8,278 nt of DNA, taken from the NCBI GenBank assembly GCA_964408165.1, contig CAYOYH010000029.1, positions 1-8,278 on the forward strand, given 5' to 3'. Below, piece by piece: positions 1 to 6,571 of the stretch; position 1 is the stretch's first letter, and every line of letters begins with the position of its first letter. Under the pieces are notes generated by a model. It worked only from the letters and a program-made list of their open reading frames with translations, ran no database searches and was not told the DNA's origin. The stretch comes from CAYOYH01 sp964408165. Lineage in GTDB: Bacteria; Patescibacteriota; Saccharimonadia; Saccharimonadales; CAYOYH01. Position numbers and translations under genes: made by a program.

Positions 1-151
1 GGAGTAGCCCAAGACCTAGCTAATCAGCCAGCCCCCGTAGACAGCTGGCTCTGGTGAGTACCACGACTACCGCCCCCACCAATCCCTAGATTATTTGACA
101 CCCAATGAATATAAAGAGAAACTAAAAGCAGAAGTGGCGCTCATCATGTGA
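1..151 (+). pseudogene. C-terminal remnant of a DDE/rve-type transposase, frameshifted
   Basis: Frame +1 enters from the left edge and reads ...VDSWLW before a TGA at 55-57. Frame +2 then continues with EYHDYRPHQSLDYLTPNEY and ends in VALIM before TGA at 149-151. Joined by removing one base near position 55, the two give WLWEYHDYRPHQSLDYLTP, the typical C-terminal signature of the integrase-core (rve) domain in IS3/IS481-like transposases. The YxxxRPHQSL-YLTP pattern is family knowledge; the joining is inference. Frame +2 is closed upstream by TAG at 38-40, so one intact frame cannot span the segment. The catalytic DDE residues would lie outside the window. It could be a decayed element or a sequencing or assembly error in a live one. 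Shine-Dalgarno and start are not visible. Confidence 0.75.
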
Positions 152-165
152 ACCATGACAATAAA

Positions 166-194
166 TTGCCAGCGTAATCCCTAAGCGGTATACT
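166..194 (+). promoter_or_regulatory. Sigma-70-type promoter for the exported-protein gene
   Basis: A -35 box TTGCCA (166-171) and a -10 box TATACT (189-194) are separated by exactly 17 bp, each one or two mismatches from consensus. Transcription would start near 201, giving a leader of about 40 nt before the ATG at 240. The promoter begins only 15 bp after the transposase remnant's stop, so it may have been placed or altered by the element's insertion. Confidence 0.7.
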
Positions 195-230
195 TAATTT
201 CGACAATCAACAGTAACGGTGGGCAGTTCA

Positions 231-236
231 AGGAGG
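231..236 (+). promoter_or_regulatory. Shine-Dalgarno deciding the start at 240
   Basis: AGGAGG lies 3 nt before ATG 240, a short but usable spacing. It supports that ATG over the in-frame GTG at 219, which has no Shine-Dalgarno in front of it and would place the AGGAGG inside the coding region. Confidence 0.75.
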
Positions 237-239
237 GTT

Positions 240-932
240 ATGGAAAACCAGAATGTTCATGTGCGTAACTGGACACTAGTAAAAACTTTAATCATCTCGT
301 TTGGTATACTGAGCGGTCTGCTTTTGCTAAGCCAAAGCTATGTCGGCGCGCACGAAAACGAAACAGTCAATCCGGCCGGAAATGAAACAGTAACTATAGA
401 CGCCACCGATGCGGCCAAAAGTAGCGAATTAGCAGTGGCACCAAAGAACTTCCAATATGTGATCGAGCCCAGCAACAACATGTCCGAAATAGTAAGGCGC
501 TCGGTAACTCTTTACGACCAAGGCAATGACCAAGTAGAGTTTACCAAGGCTCAAGTAATTTTCATCGAAACCAACATCGTGCAGGAAATGGGTCCTCGAT
601 TACTAGAAATTAACGAAGAGTTCGAAGTGCCTAAGAGTTTGATTGAAAAATACGCAGCCTTGGCGCCGGGTCTTTCGGAAGCTACGCTAGCTCTCTGGGA
701 TAGATACGCCGCGACAGCCAATTTTGAACTCACCGGAATAACTCCAATCAACGTACCTCTAGTCGACGACGGCAGTCTAGACGTTGACTACACGCCGCCG
801 CCAGTCACCGCCACAGACACCCCCGAGAAAACGGCAGAAACCGAGACTGTAGCTGGCTACTGGTGGGTCATCGGTCTACTGGCGATAATCGCTGTGGTAC
901 TTGCGCTCAGGCGTCGTCCAAACAAAAAATAA
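240..932 (+). CDS. Exported, doubly membrane-anchored protein, possible LysM-like core
   Basis: This 230-aa protein has no function I can assign with certainty. Residues 14-33 form a hydrophobic signal or anchor segment followed by a possible signal-peptidase site (VGA, 35-37). Residues 38-68 are polar and low in complexity. A folded region spans about 70-170, then a Pro/Thr-rich linker (171-205), a C-terminal transmembrane helix (about 207-223) and a basic RRRPNKK tail expected in the cytoplasm. The core starts with FQYVIEPSNNMSEIVRR and later has RLLEINEEFEVP. This resembles the opening (YxVxPGDsLxxIA) and closing (LxxGxxLxIP) of a LysM domain with a longer middle, so peptidoglycan contact is conceivable but unproven. 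There is no LPXTG motif. It has its own promoter and terminator and ends in tandem TAATAA stops. The next gene also encodes an envelope protein. Confidence 0.85.
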   Translation: MENQNVHVRNWTLVKTLIISFGILSGLLLLSQSYVGAHENETVNPAGNETVTIDATDAAKSSELAVAPKNFQYVIEPSNNMSEIVRRSVTLYDQGNDQVEFTKAQVIFIETNIVQEMGPRLLEINEEFEVPKSLIEKYAALAPGLSEATLALWDRYAATANFELTGITPINVPLVDDGSLDVDYTPPPVTATDTPEKTAETETVAGYWWVIGLLAIIAVVLALRRRPNKK

Positions 933-952
933 TAAAGTTTAAAAAATCCACC

Positions 953-982
953 AGACCCCCGGAAAAACACCGGGGGTCTTTT
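953..982 (+). terminator. Intrinsic terminator after the exported-protein gene
   Basis: A perfect GC-rich stem AGACCCCCGG / CCGGGGGTCT (953-962 with 970-979) has a 7-nt A-rich loop and runs into TTTT (979-982). It starts 20 bp after the TAA stop at 930-932. It should isolate this gene from the CAP-protein gene, which has its own promoter immediately downstream. Confidence 0.92.
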
Positions 983-983
983 A

Positions 984-1012
984 CTGACTTAGCGCTAGTG
1001 GTAAAATATACA
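984..1012 (+). promoter_or_regulatory. Promoter abutting the CAP-protein start (leaderless arrangement)
   Basis: Overlapping -10 candidates are TAAAAT (1002-1007) and TATACA (1007-1012). For the second, a weak -35 CTGACT (984-989) lies 17 bp upstream. Either -10 puts the transcription start within a few bases of ATG 1017, and no Shine-Dalgarno precedes that ATG. The terminator just upstream means the gene needs a promoter here. The exact hexamers are uncertain. Confidence 0.55.
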
Positions 1013-1016
1013 CTAG

Positions 1017-2000
1017 ATGCAGTTCGTGAAAAATCTACTAATTGCTAGCAAAGAAAACAAATACAGACCTCACATCATCAGAAGACACGGTCTAGCTTTA
1101 TCTTTGGTGCTAATAATTGCGGTGCAGTTTGCGCACGGTTTACAGTTGCGGGCTGACGGCGACATCCTAGGCTTTGCCACCAATACCAACCAAACCGACC
1201 TTCTAGCCCACACCAACCATCACCGCACTGCCCACGGCCTGCCTATCTTTTTGCACAATTCCAAACTCGAAACCGGCGCACAAAACAAAGCCAACCACAT
1301 GATTGCCAACGATTACTGGTCTCATATTGCCCCGGACGGCACCACTCCCTGGTTCTTTTTTGACCAAGCCGGCTACGCTTACTTGGTGGCTGGAGAGAAC
1401 CTAGCCTACGGATTTGACACTAGTTTGGGCGTGGTCAACGGCTGGATGGCTAGCCAGTCCCATAAAGACAACATTCTGCTTCCTGCCTTTGAGGAGATCG
1501 GCTTTGGTATTGCCAATAGCACGAACTTCCAAGGCGGTGAAAATACTGTAGTAGTAGCGTTTTACGGCGACCCAGTAAACACTGTAAACCCACCTCTGGC
1601 AGCACCAGTGCAAGTGTCGCCACCTCCACCTCCGCCTCCACTAGTGGCAGTGGCAAGCGCTGAAGTAGTTACCGAAGCACCACCGACGGCAGGCGATTTA
1701 CCGCTCACCAATGAAACCGATACCGGCACTATCAGCGCCCTAACTTTCCTACCTCAAACTCAAAAACAGATAACTAATTTCGATTCCCTGCTCAGTGGTA
1801 GCGCTAGCTGGGCGATGTATTCAACGGTTATGATCTTAGGTTTGATGACATTCGCCTATCTGTACAGGCATATATTTTTCATCAATGTGGCGGTAGCTCG
1901 GGGGGAGCACCTGATGGTTTCTCATCCATTACTCGAATCCAGCCTTATTTTCATAGCACTTTGGCTACTGCTTAGCGCTTCGTACGGAATGGTTCTTTGA
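1017..2000 (+). CDS. CAP/SCP-domain (YkwD-like) surface protein with C-terminal TM helices
   Basis: This 327-aa protein has an N-terminal hydrophobic segment (about 26-43) that exports or anchors it, then a CAP (SCP/PR-1, Bacillus YkwD-like) domain at about 58-186. Family motifs are clear: LLAHTNHHRTAHGLP, YWSHIAPDGTTPW, AGENLAYGF and GWMASQSHKDNIL...EEIGFGIA. H103, E127 and H149 fit the conserved CAP cavity His/Glu residues. A linker with seven consecutive prolines (202-208) leads to two transmembrane helices (about 267-287 and 308-326), so the domain should face outside. Bacterial CAP proteins are envelope-associated but their biochemical activity is mostly unknown, so I infer only a cell-wall or surface role. 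The ATG at 1017 is chosen because the -10 lies directly before it; no Shine-Dalgarno is seen. The poly-proline run would be expected to need EF-P. The stop is TGA, and the next gene follows at once. Confidence 0.92.
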   Translation: MQFVKNLLIASKENKYRPHIIRRHGLALSLVLIIAVQFAHGLQLRADGDILGFATNTNQTDLLAHTNHHRTAHGLPIFLHNSKLETGAQNKANHMIANDYWSHIAPDGTTPWFFFDQAGYAYLVAGENLAYGFDTSLGVVNGWMASQSHKDNILLPAFEEIGFGIANSTNFQGGENTVVVAFYGDPVNTVNPPLAAPVQVSPPPPPPPLVAVASAEVVTEAPPTAGDLPLTNETDTGTISALTFLPQTQKQITNFDSLLSGSASWAMYSTVMILGLMTFAYLYRHIFFINVAVARGEHLMVSHPLLESSLIFIALWLLLSASYGMVL

Positions 2001-2002
2001 AG

Positions 2003-2239
2003 ATGCGTCGGAATTACCTTTTGCCTATCCTAGCCTTCATTCCTCTGCTGATTATTCTCTACACACTGACGCAGATTGAAATCGCCAACTCTCCACTGAT
2101 TATCGGAGTGATTATTGGCTCATACTTAATCGCTAATGTCGTATACAGCGTAGTGAAGGGCATCTTCCATATTTCAGTTTTAGTAGAGCTAGTGCTGGTT
2201 TCGCTAATTGCCTACTGGGTTCTTACGAATCTTATTTGA
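2003..2239 (+). CDS. Small three-helix membrane protein of unknown function
   Basis: This is a 78-aa, very hydrophobic protein. It starts MRRNY (positive-inside signal) and has three predicted transmembrane helices at about 5-21, 31-51 and 54-77, with almost no soluble part. I do not recognise a family. An alternative TTG start at 1997 overlaps the upstream TGA as TTGA and would add two residues (MK); I prefer the ATG at 2003, two bases after the CAP gene's stop. Neither start has a strong Shine-Dalgarno, so translation is probably coupled to the CAP gene, which also ends in membrane helices; the two products may work in the same membrane. Its TGA stop (2237-2239) overlaps the 3' end of dnaE on the other strand. 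Confidence 0.72.
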   Translation: MRRNYLLPILAFIPLLIILYTLTQIEIANSPLIIGVIIGSYLIANVVYSVVKGIFHISVLVELVLVSLIAYWVLTNLI

Positions 2240-5200
2240 CGACCACGGCGGCGTCGCTTAAGAATTCACGCAGTTCCTTGGTCAGCCCATCATCTAGGCT
2301 TACTCTGAAAGGCAGTTTGATGGCGTTTTTACTCTCGCCAAGTACCAAAATCGCTTCGCTGTCTCCAGGGTGTTTGTTGAGCGTCTGTTTTAGCTTGAAC
2401 AGTTGCTGGGTGTCCTGCGAATCCTCGATGCGTATAAAAACTCTCTGGGATTTGTTCTGTAGTGGTCTAGAGTAGCCCTGGGGTACTCGCTTGGTTTTCT
2501 TTTGGGGCAGTCTGACTTTCTTGCCGCTAGATTTGTAGCCCTGTATATCTTCCTCACTTAGCAAGGCGGCATCGTCAACGAGTATCTTTAGCTCGCCAAT
2601 GTCTTTGCCGTCTCTGTCTTTAGAATTCAGCTTGCCAGAAACTTTCAAAACCATATCCGGCACAAACAAATCGGATTTATCGCTGTAGATTCCCGGGAAA
2701 ATTATCATTTCCAGCTCGCCCTCAAAGTCCTCTATGCCGACAAACGCCATTTTCTGGCCTTTTTTGGTGGTAATCTCTCTGACTGTAGTCACCAAGCCAC
2801 CCACCTCTACTTTAGCGCCGTCCATGTCTACCGAGAGTTTTGATATCGGAGCTACTTGTTCGTCTAGGTAGGTACGATACGGCTCCAGAGGATGCTTAGA
2901 CAAATACAGTCCCAGAAGTTCCCGTTCCCACAAAAGCTGTTCTCGCTCCGGTGTCACCTGGGGCGGTTTGTCTATTTCTAGTCGGCTCATTTTCTGCAGG
3001 CTTCCGCCAAACAAATCGGCTTGACCGCTAGCAGTGTCTTTTTGCACTTTAGAACCAAACGCCAGAATCTTGTCCATGCTGTGCAGGATGTGATCTCTAG
3101 GGTGGAAGCTATCAAAAGCGCCGGATCGGATCAGAGAGTCCCAGGTTTTGCGATTCACAAATCTGGCGCTGACTCTAGTGGCAAAATCCTCAATCGATGC
3201 AAATTTACCACCTTCATCACGAGCCCGGAGTATTTCCTCGACGGCGCCTTTGCCAACATTTTTAATAGCCACCATGCCAAAGCGAATTTGCTTGGTTCCA
3301 GGCACCACAGCAAATTCCAAAAACGATTCGTTCACATCTGGAGCCATGACATCTATGCCCATCCTCCGGCATTCCGAGATGTCAATCGCCAGCTTGTCAA
3401 TATCGCCGTAATTACTGGTCATTAGTGCCGCCATGAAAGCCTCTGGGTGGTGAGCCTTCAAGTAGGCTGTCCAGTACGAAATCAAACCATAGCAGGCCGA
3501 ATGCGATTTATTGAAAGCGTAGTCGGCAAAACCTTCCAGTTGCTTCCAGAGACCCTCGACAAAAGCTTCGTCAGCATTGGAGGTCTTAATAGCTCCCTGA
3601 ATGAAATCTTGCTTCAATTTAGCCATGACGCCCCGTTGTTTTTTGCCGATAGCCTTTCTAAGTGTGTCTGCCTGGCCACCAGTGAAACCACACAAATCCT
3701 GAGCTATGCGCATGACTTGTTCCTGGTAGACTAAAACTCCGTAGGTCGATTCCAGGGCGCTACGGAGCTTTTCATGCTCAAAAGTAACCGCTTCAAGCCC
3801 ATTCTTTCTGGCGATGTATTTGTCGGTCAGGCCAGCACTTAGCGGTCCGGGACGATAAAGCGCACCCATGGCGATGATGTCTTCAAAAAAATCTGGCTTT
3901 AACTCCCGCAAATAGCGCTTCATGCCACTGGATTCAAACTGAAAAACGCCAGTAGTGTCGCCACGAGCCAGAAGTTCAAAGGTGGCTTGGTCGTTTAGAG
4001 GAATTTCGCTAAGTACAATCACTTCGCCTTTAACTTTTTTAACAATTCTCAGTGTGTTTTTGATAATCGATAGGTTGCTAAGACCCAAAAAGTCCATCTT
4101 CAGCAACCCTAGATCCTCTATCGGCCCCATGGAGTATTGGGTGGTGACAGTGCCTTTTTGAGACATTTCCAACGGCGTAAATTTCACAATATCGTCGGGC
4201 GCGATGACTACACCAGCGGCATGCACGCCGTGTGAACGAATTGTTCCCTCGACTTTTATCGCCAAATCGACTACTCTTTTGGCTTCAGCGCTAGATTGGT
4301 ATTCGTTCCTCAAATCGGGGTCTTTTTTTATAGAAACTTCTAGTGGCACATGCCTGCCTTGCACCGGCGGAGGTACTAATTTTGCCAGTCTATCGGCATC
4401 ACCGTAGGGCATCTTGAGCACCCTGGCGACATCGCGAATCGCTGCCCGACCAGCCATAGTGCCAAAAGTTACAATATTGGCAACCTTATCTTGTCCGTAT
4501 TTATCTATGGCATACTGAATGACTTCGTCGCGGCGAGTGTCCTGAATATCGATATCAATATCAGGCATGGAAATGCGATCGGGGTTCAAAAAACGCTCAA
4601 ACATTAAATCGTATTTAATTGGATCCAGCTCGGTTATTTTCAGAGCGAACGATACTATTGAGCCGGCGGCCGAACCACGGCCAGGACCAAAGACAATGCC
4701 TCTGTCTTTGCCCCAATTTATAAAATCCGCCACAATCAGCAAATAGCCATCAAAGCCCATTTTACCGATGGTATCTAGTTCGTACTTGGCTCTACGGCCG
4801 AGCTCTTTGGTCAATGTCTTTTTCGCCTCATCTGGGCTAAGTTTTTTGGACTGTTCCTCACTAACTCCGCCATAACGCCAGGCTAGACCGCTATATGTCA
4901 GCTGGTGGAGATAGCTTCTTTCGGTCTCATTTTTTGGAACGGTGAATTTAGGTATGAGGATTTTACCCAGTTCAATATTCACCAAACATCTGTCGGCAAT
5001 TTCCCTGGTGTTCCTGACTGCTTCGGGGTGGTCTTTCCAGCGTTTAATGATGTCTTTGGGATCGCAGACATGCAGATCATGCTCCAGAAGGCTCATTCTG
5101 TTTTCGTCCTCCATAAACGCCCCAGTCTGGACGCACAGCAACACTTCATGAGCTTCTTGATCTTCGTGGTTTAGATAATGAGCATCACTGGTGACTACTG

Positions 5201-5864
5201 GCTTTATCTTTAGCTCTTTAGCCAGTTTAAAAAGTAGCTTATTGACTTTGACTTGTTCCGACCAGTCGCTGTCTTGAACTTCAATATAGTACCTGTCGCC
5301 AAAAATTTTCTGATACCAGAGGGCGGTTTCTTTGGCTTGCGAATACTGACCCTGGCGAAGCGAATCGCCAACTTCACCGCCGATACAGCCCGAGAGAACT
5401 ATCAAGCCTTCGTGGTATTTTTCTAAAAGTTTGCGGTCGATTCGCGGTTTGTAGTAAAACCCGTCCAGATGGGCAATAGTTGAGAGTCGCATTAGATTTT
5501 CGTAGCCTTGGTTGTTCATGGCCAAGACTGTTAAATGAAAATTGTTTTTGTCCTTTCGGGAATCTCTATCTTGGTGGCCGCGCGTTGCTATGTAGTGTTC
5601 GATACCGATGATCGGCTTAATACCGGCGTCATTGGCAGCTTTGTAAAACTCAATTGCGCCAGAAAGTGTGCCGTGGTCGGTAATAGCCACCGCTTTCATG
5701 CCTAGTTCTTTGACTCTTTTTATCAGTTTGGGCACCTTAGTTAGTCCGTCGAGCAAACTATAGTGAGTGTGGTTGTGCAGATGCACATAATCAGCAGGCT
5801 TCAGTGTCTTTGAGCCAGTCTTTGAACTACCAGATTGTTTTACCACCTCTGTTTTTTTAGTCAT
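2232..5864 (-). CDS. dnaE: DNA polymerase III subunit alpha (replicative, DnaE1-type)
   Basis: This 1210-aa protein is full length for a DnaE and catalyses template-directed DNA synthesis at the replication fork. The N-terminal PHP domain (about 25-290) has HLHNHTHYSLLDG, ITDHG, GIEHYIA and TSDAHYL; its metal-ligand pattern (H30, H32, D39, H64, E89, D227, H229) looks intact. The C-family core has GPGRGSAAGS (393-402), the catalytic cluster PDIDIDI (D435/D437/D439), KMDFLGL (D591), the FQFESSGM and YRPGPL segments and YQEQV. NKSHSACYG is at 785-793. A helix-hairpin-helix (about 860-880) precedes QADLF (948-952), a canonical beta-clamp-binding motif. An OB fold follows (about 1018-1085), then a C-terminal small domain (about 1140-1210). 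The ATG at 5864 has only a weak Shine-Dalgarno-like AAGTGA (5870-5875). Residues 1-22 are a Lys/Ser-rich extension before the PHP domain. It is the last minus-strand gene here and converges on the 3-TM gene. Confidence 0.99.
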   Translation of the reverse strand: MTKKTEVVKQSGSSKTGSKTLKPADYVHLHNHTHYSLLDGLTKVPKLIKRVKELGMKAVAITDHGTLSGAIEFYKAANDAGIKPIIGIEHYIATRGHQDRDSRKDKNNFHLTVLAMNNQGYENLMRLSTIAHLDGFYYKPRIDRKLLEKYHEGLIVLSGCIGGEVGDSLRQGQYSQAKETALWYQKIFGDRYYIEVQDSDWSEQVKVNKLLFKLAKELKIKPVVTSDAHYLNHEDQEAHEVLLCVQTGAFMEDENRMSLLEHDLHVCDPKDIIKRWKDHPEAVRNTREIADRCLVNIELGKILIPKFTVPKNETERSYLHQLTYSGLAWRYGGVSEEQSKKLSPDEAKKTLTKELGRRAKYELDTIGKMGFDGYLLIVADFINWGKDRGIVFGPGRGSAAGSIVSFALKITELDPIKYDLMFERFLNPDRISMPDIDIDIQDTRRDEVIQYAIDKYGQDKVANIVTFGTMAGRAAIRDVARVLKMPYGDADRLAKLVPPPVQGRHVPLEVSIKKDPDLRNEYQSSAEAKRVVDLAIKVEGTIRSHGVHAAGVVIAPDDIVKFTPLEMSQKGTVTTQYSMGPIEDLGLLKMDFLGLSNLSIIKNTLRIVKKVKGEVIVLSEIPLNDQATFELLARGDTTGVFQFESSGMKRYLRELKPDFFEDIIAMGALYRPGPLSAGLTDKYIARKNGLEAVTFEHEKLRSALESTYGVLVYQEQVMRIAQDLCGFTGGQADTLRKAIGKKQRGVMAKLKQDFIQGAIKTSNADEAFVEGLWKQLEGFADYAFNKSHSACYGLISYWTAYLKAHHPEAFMAALMTSNYGDIDKLAIDISECRRMGIDVMAPDVNESFLEFAVVPGTKQIRFGMVAIKNVGKGAVEEILRARDEGGKFASIEDFATRVSARFVNRKTWDSLIRSGAFDSFHPRDHILHSMDKILAFGSKVQKDTASGQADLFGGSLQKMSRLEIDKPPQVTPEREQLLWERELLGLYLSKHPLEPYRTYLDEQVAPISKLSVDMDGAKVEVGGLVTTVREITTKKGQKMAFVGIEDFEGELEMIIFPGIYSDKSDLFVPDMVLKVSGKLNSKDRDGKDIGELKILVDDAALLSEEDIQGYKSSGKKVRLPQKKTKRVPQGYSRPLQNKSQRVFIRIEDSQDTQQLFKLKQTLNKHPGDSEAILVLGESKNAIKLPFRVSLDDGLTKELREFLSDAAVVVK

Positions 5865-5889
5865 TCAGGTCACTTCTTATTTGAGCTCA

Positions 5890-5898
5890 ATTATAACA
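5890..5898 (-). promoter_or_regulatory. Extended -10 promoter of dnaE
   Basis: Read on the minus strand, TGTTATAAT is a perfect extended -10 (TGnTATAAT). No good -35 lies 17 bp upstream (TTTATG at best), as is common for extended -10 promoters. Transcription would start near 5883, giving a leader of about 19 nt. A 10-bp perfect palindrome TTGAGCTCAA (5881-5890) covers the predicted start point. Confidence 0.72.
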
Positions 5899-5953
5899 TA
5901 TGAAAACGGCACCATAAAAACAGGGCGGCTCTTTTTCATAAAAACTAACTTTT

Positions 5954-6223
5954 TTAGCTTTTTTTAGATTTCGCCGATGTCTTTTTTGTGGATTTGGGGG
6001 TCTTTTTCTTGGCCTTAGGAACAGTCTTGTCAGTTTTTGAAATGTCGCTTGAAGCTTTACGAAATTTAGTAATAGCCTCGCCCTGCGCCACTTTAGCCTT
6101 CCTCTTTAGGCCCTTCAGAGTGTTCTTGCCCTTCTTGGAAGTCAACAACATTTTGGTAGCCACGCCAGTGGCAGCGCCGACTCCAAAACCAATAAAGCCC
6201 CACTTCGTGGATTTCTTACTCAT
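5954..6223 (-). CDS. YtxH-like small protein with Lys-rich tail
   Basis: This 89-aa protein is very basic, with about 25 lysines. A glycine-rich hydrophobic segment (about 9-28, GFIGFGVGAATG...MLL) is followed by TSKKGKNTLKGLKRKAK. That resembles the YtxH-family pattern of a GxxxG-type membrane helix and then a P-K-S-G-K-E-like cytoplasmic stretch. The C-terminal third (about 66-89) is a Lys/Pro/Ser/Thr tail similar in composition to histone-H1-like tails, so contact with nucleic acid or acidic surfaces is possible but only inferred. Its ATG overlaps the 3' end of the upstream gene by 8 bp (ATGAGTAA), pointing to translational coupling. The upstream partner resembles a YtxG/DUF948 protein, which strengthens the YtxH reading. 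YtxH is known as a general-stress protein in Bacillus, of unclear mechanism. Confidence 0.78.
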   Translation of the reverse strand: MSKKSTKWGFIGFGVGAATGVATKMLLTSKKGKNTLKGLKRKAKVAQGEAITKFRKASSDISKTDKTVPKAKKKTPKSTKKTSAKSKKS

Positions 6224-6491
6224 TTTTCTTGTCTTTCTTCTGGTTGCCCTTAATTGAACTCTTTACCACTGCAGCAATGACACTGCCGATAAACGATGCT
6301 GATTTTTTAGTGGCCGCCGCTTTACCTACGGTTTCGATGCTATCTACGACACTGCCAGCTTTTTTAGTTATTTCGCGAATATCTTTAATCACTTTGACGA
6401 GATAAATCATCAAGACGATGGTCAGCACCAAGAAAATTGCCAGTGTTACGCTAAGAAATATTACCAATATGTCGTACGAATCTATATTCAT
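6216..6491 (-). CDS. Single-pass membrane protein, DUF948/YtxG-like
   Basis: This 91-aa protein has an N-terminal transmembrane helix (about 8-33) and then an amphipathic stretch (VKVIKDIREITKKAGSVVDS, 32-51) like the coiled region that follows the helix in DUF948 proteins. A short second hydrophobic patch is at about 66-77, and the tail is Lys-rich. Assignment to DUF948 rests on architecture and on the overlapping YtxH-like gene downstream, mirroring the Bacillus ytxG-ytxH order; sequence identity is too low to be sure by eye. The ATG at 6491 lies about 12 nt after a -10-like TATGAT and lacks a clear Shine-Dalgarno, so it may be leaderless or nearly so. It could also be an unrelated small membrane protein. 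Confidence 0.75.
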   Translation of the reverse strand: MNIDSYDILVIFLSVTLAIFLVLTIVLMIYLVKVIKDIREITKKAGSVVDSIETVGKAAATKKSASFIGSVIAAVVKSSIKGNQKKDKKNE

Positions 6492-6503
6492 GCTCGCTAC
6501 TTT

Positions 6504-6509
6504 ATCATA
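6504..6509 (-). promoter_or_regulatory. Possible -10 box for the ytxG/ytxH-like pair
   Basis: On the minus strand TATGAT lies in an AT-rich stretch (AGTAAAATATTATGATAAAG) that also holds TAAAAT. No convincing -35 is seen. The start of transcription would fall about 6 nt before ATG 6491. The 80-bp spacer back to gatB holds no GC-rich terminator hairpin, so read-through from gatB is also possible. The spacer carries two similar short blocks, ACTTTTGTGC (6517-6526) and ACTTTTTGTGC (6554-6564), of unknown meaning. Confidence 0.4.
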
Positions 6510-6571
6510 ATATTTTACTTTTGTGCAGTAGTATTACTGGAGACGACCTGGTGACTTTTTGTGCCACTACT

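Noticed and set aside
41..60. Programmed +1 frameshift in the transposase tail
   Set aside because: Known IS3-type shifts occur between orfA and orfB, far from the C-terminus, and the bases at the break (CTC TGG TGA) do not form a known slippery site. Decay or sequencing error is simpler.
219..239. GTG start at 219 for the exported protein
   Set aside because: It has no Shine-Dalgarno upstream and would place AGGAGG inside the gene; ATG 240 fits better.
863..1048. Open frame overlapping the end of the exported protein and the terminator
   Set aside because: It runs through the terminator hairpin, has no Shine-Dalgarno, and overlaps two better supported genes.
1698..1712. Sortase signal LPLTN in the CAP protein
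   Set aside because: It is not LPXTG and is followed by a long stretch and two membrane helices, not by the usual single helix and short basic tail.
3021..3425. Plus-strand open frames inside dnaE and gatB
   Set aside because: They are antisense shadows of strongly conserved coding sequence, with no family resemblance and no start signals.
5899..5953. Intrinsic terminator between the YtxH-like gene and dnaE
   Set aside because: Only short A/T-only pairings (TTTTT with AAAAA) are found and the GC-rich GAGCCGCCC has no complementary partner.
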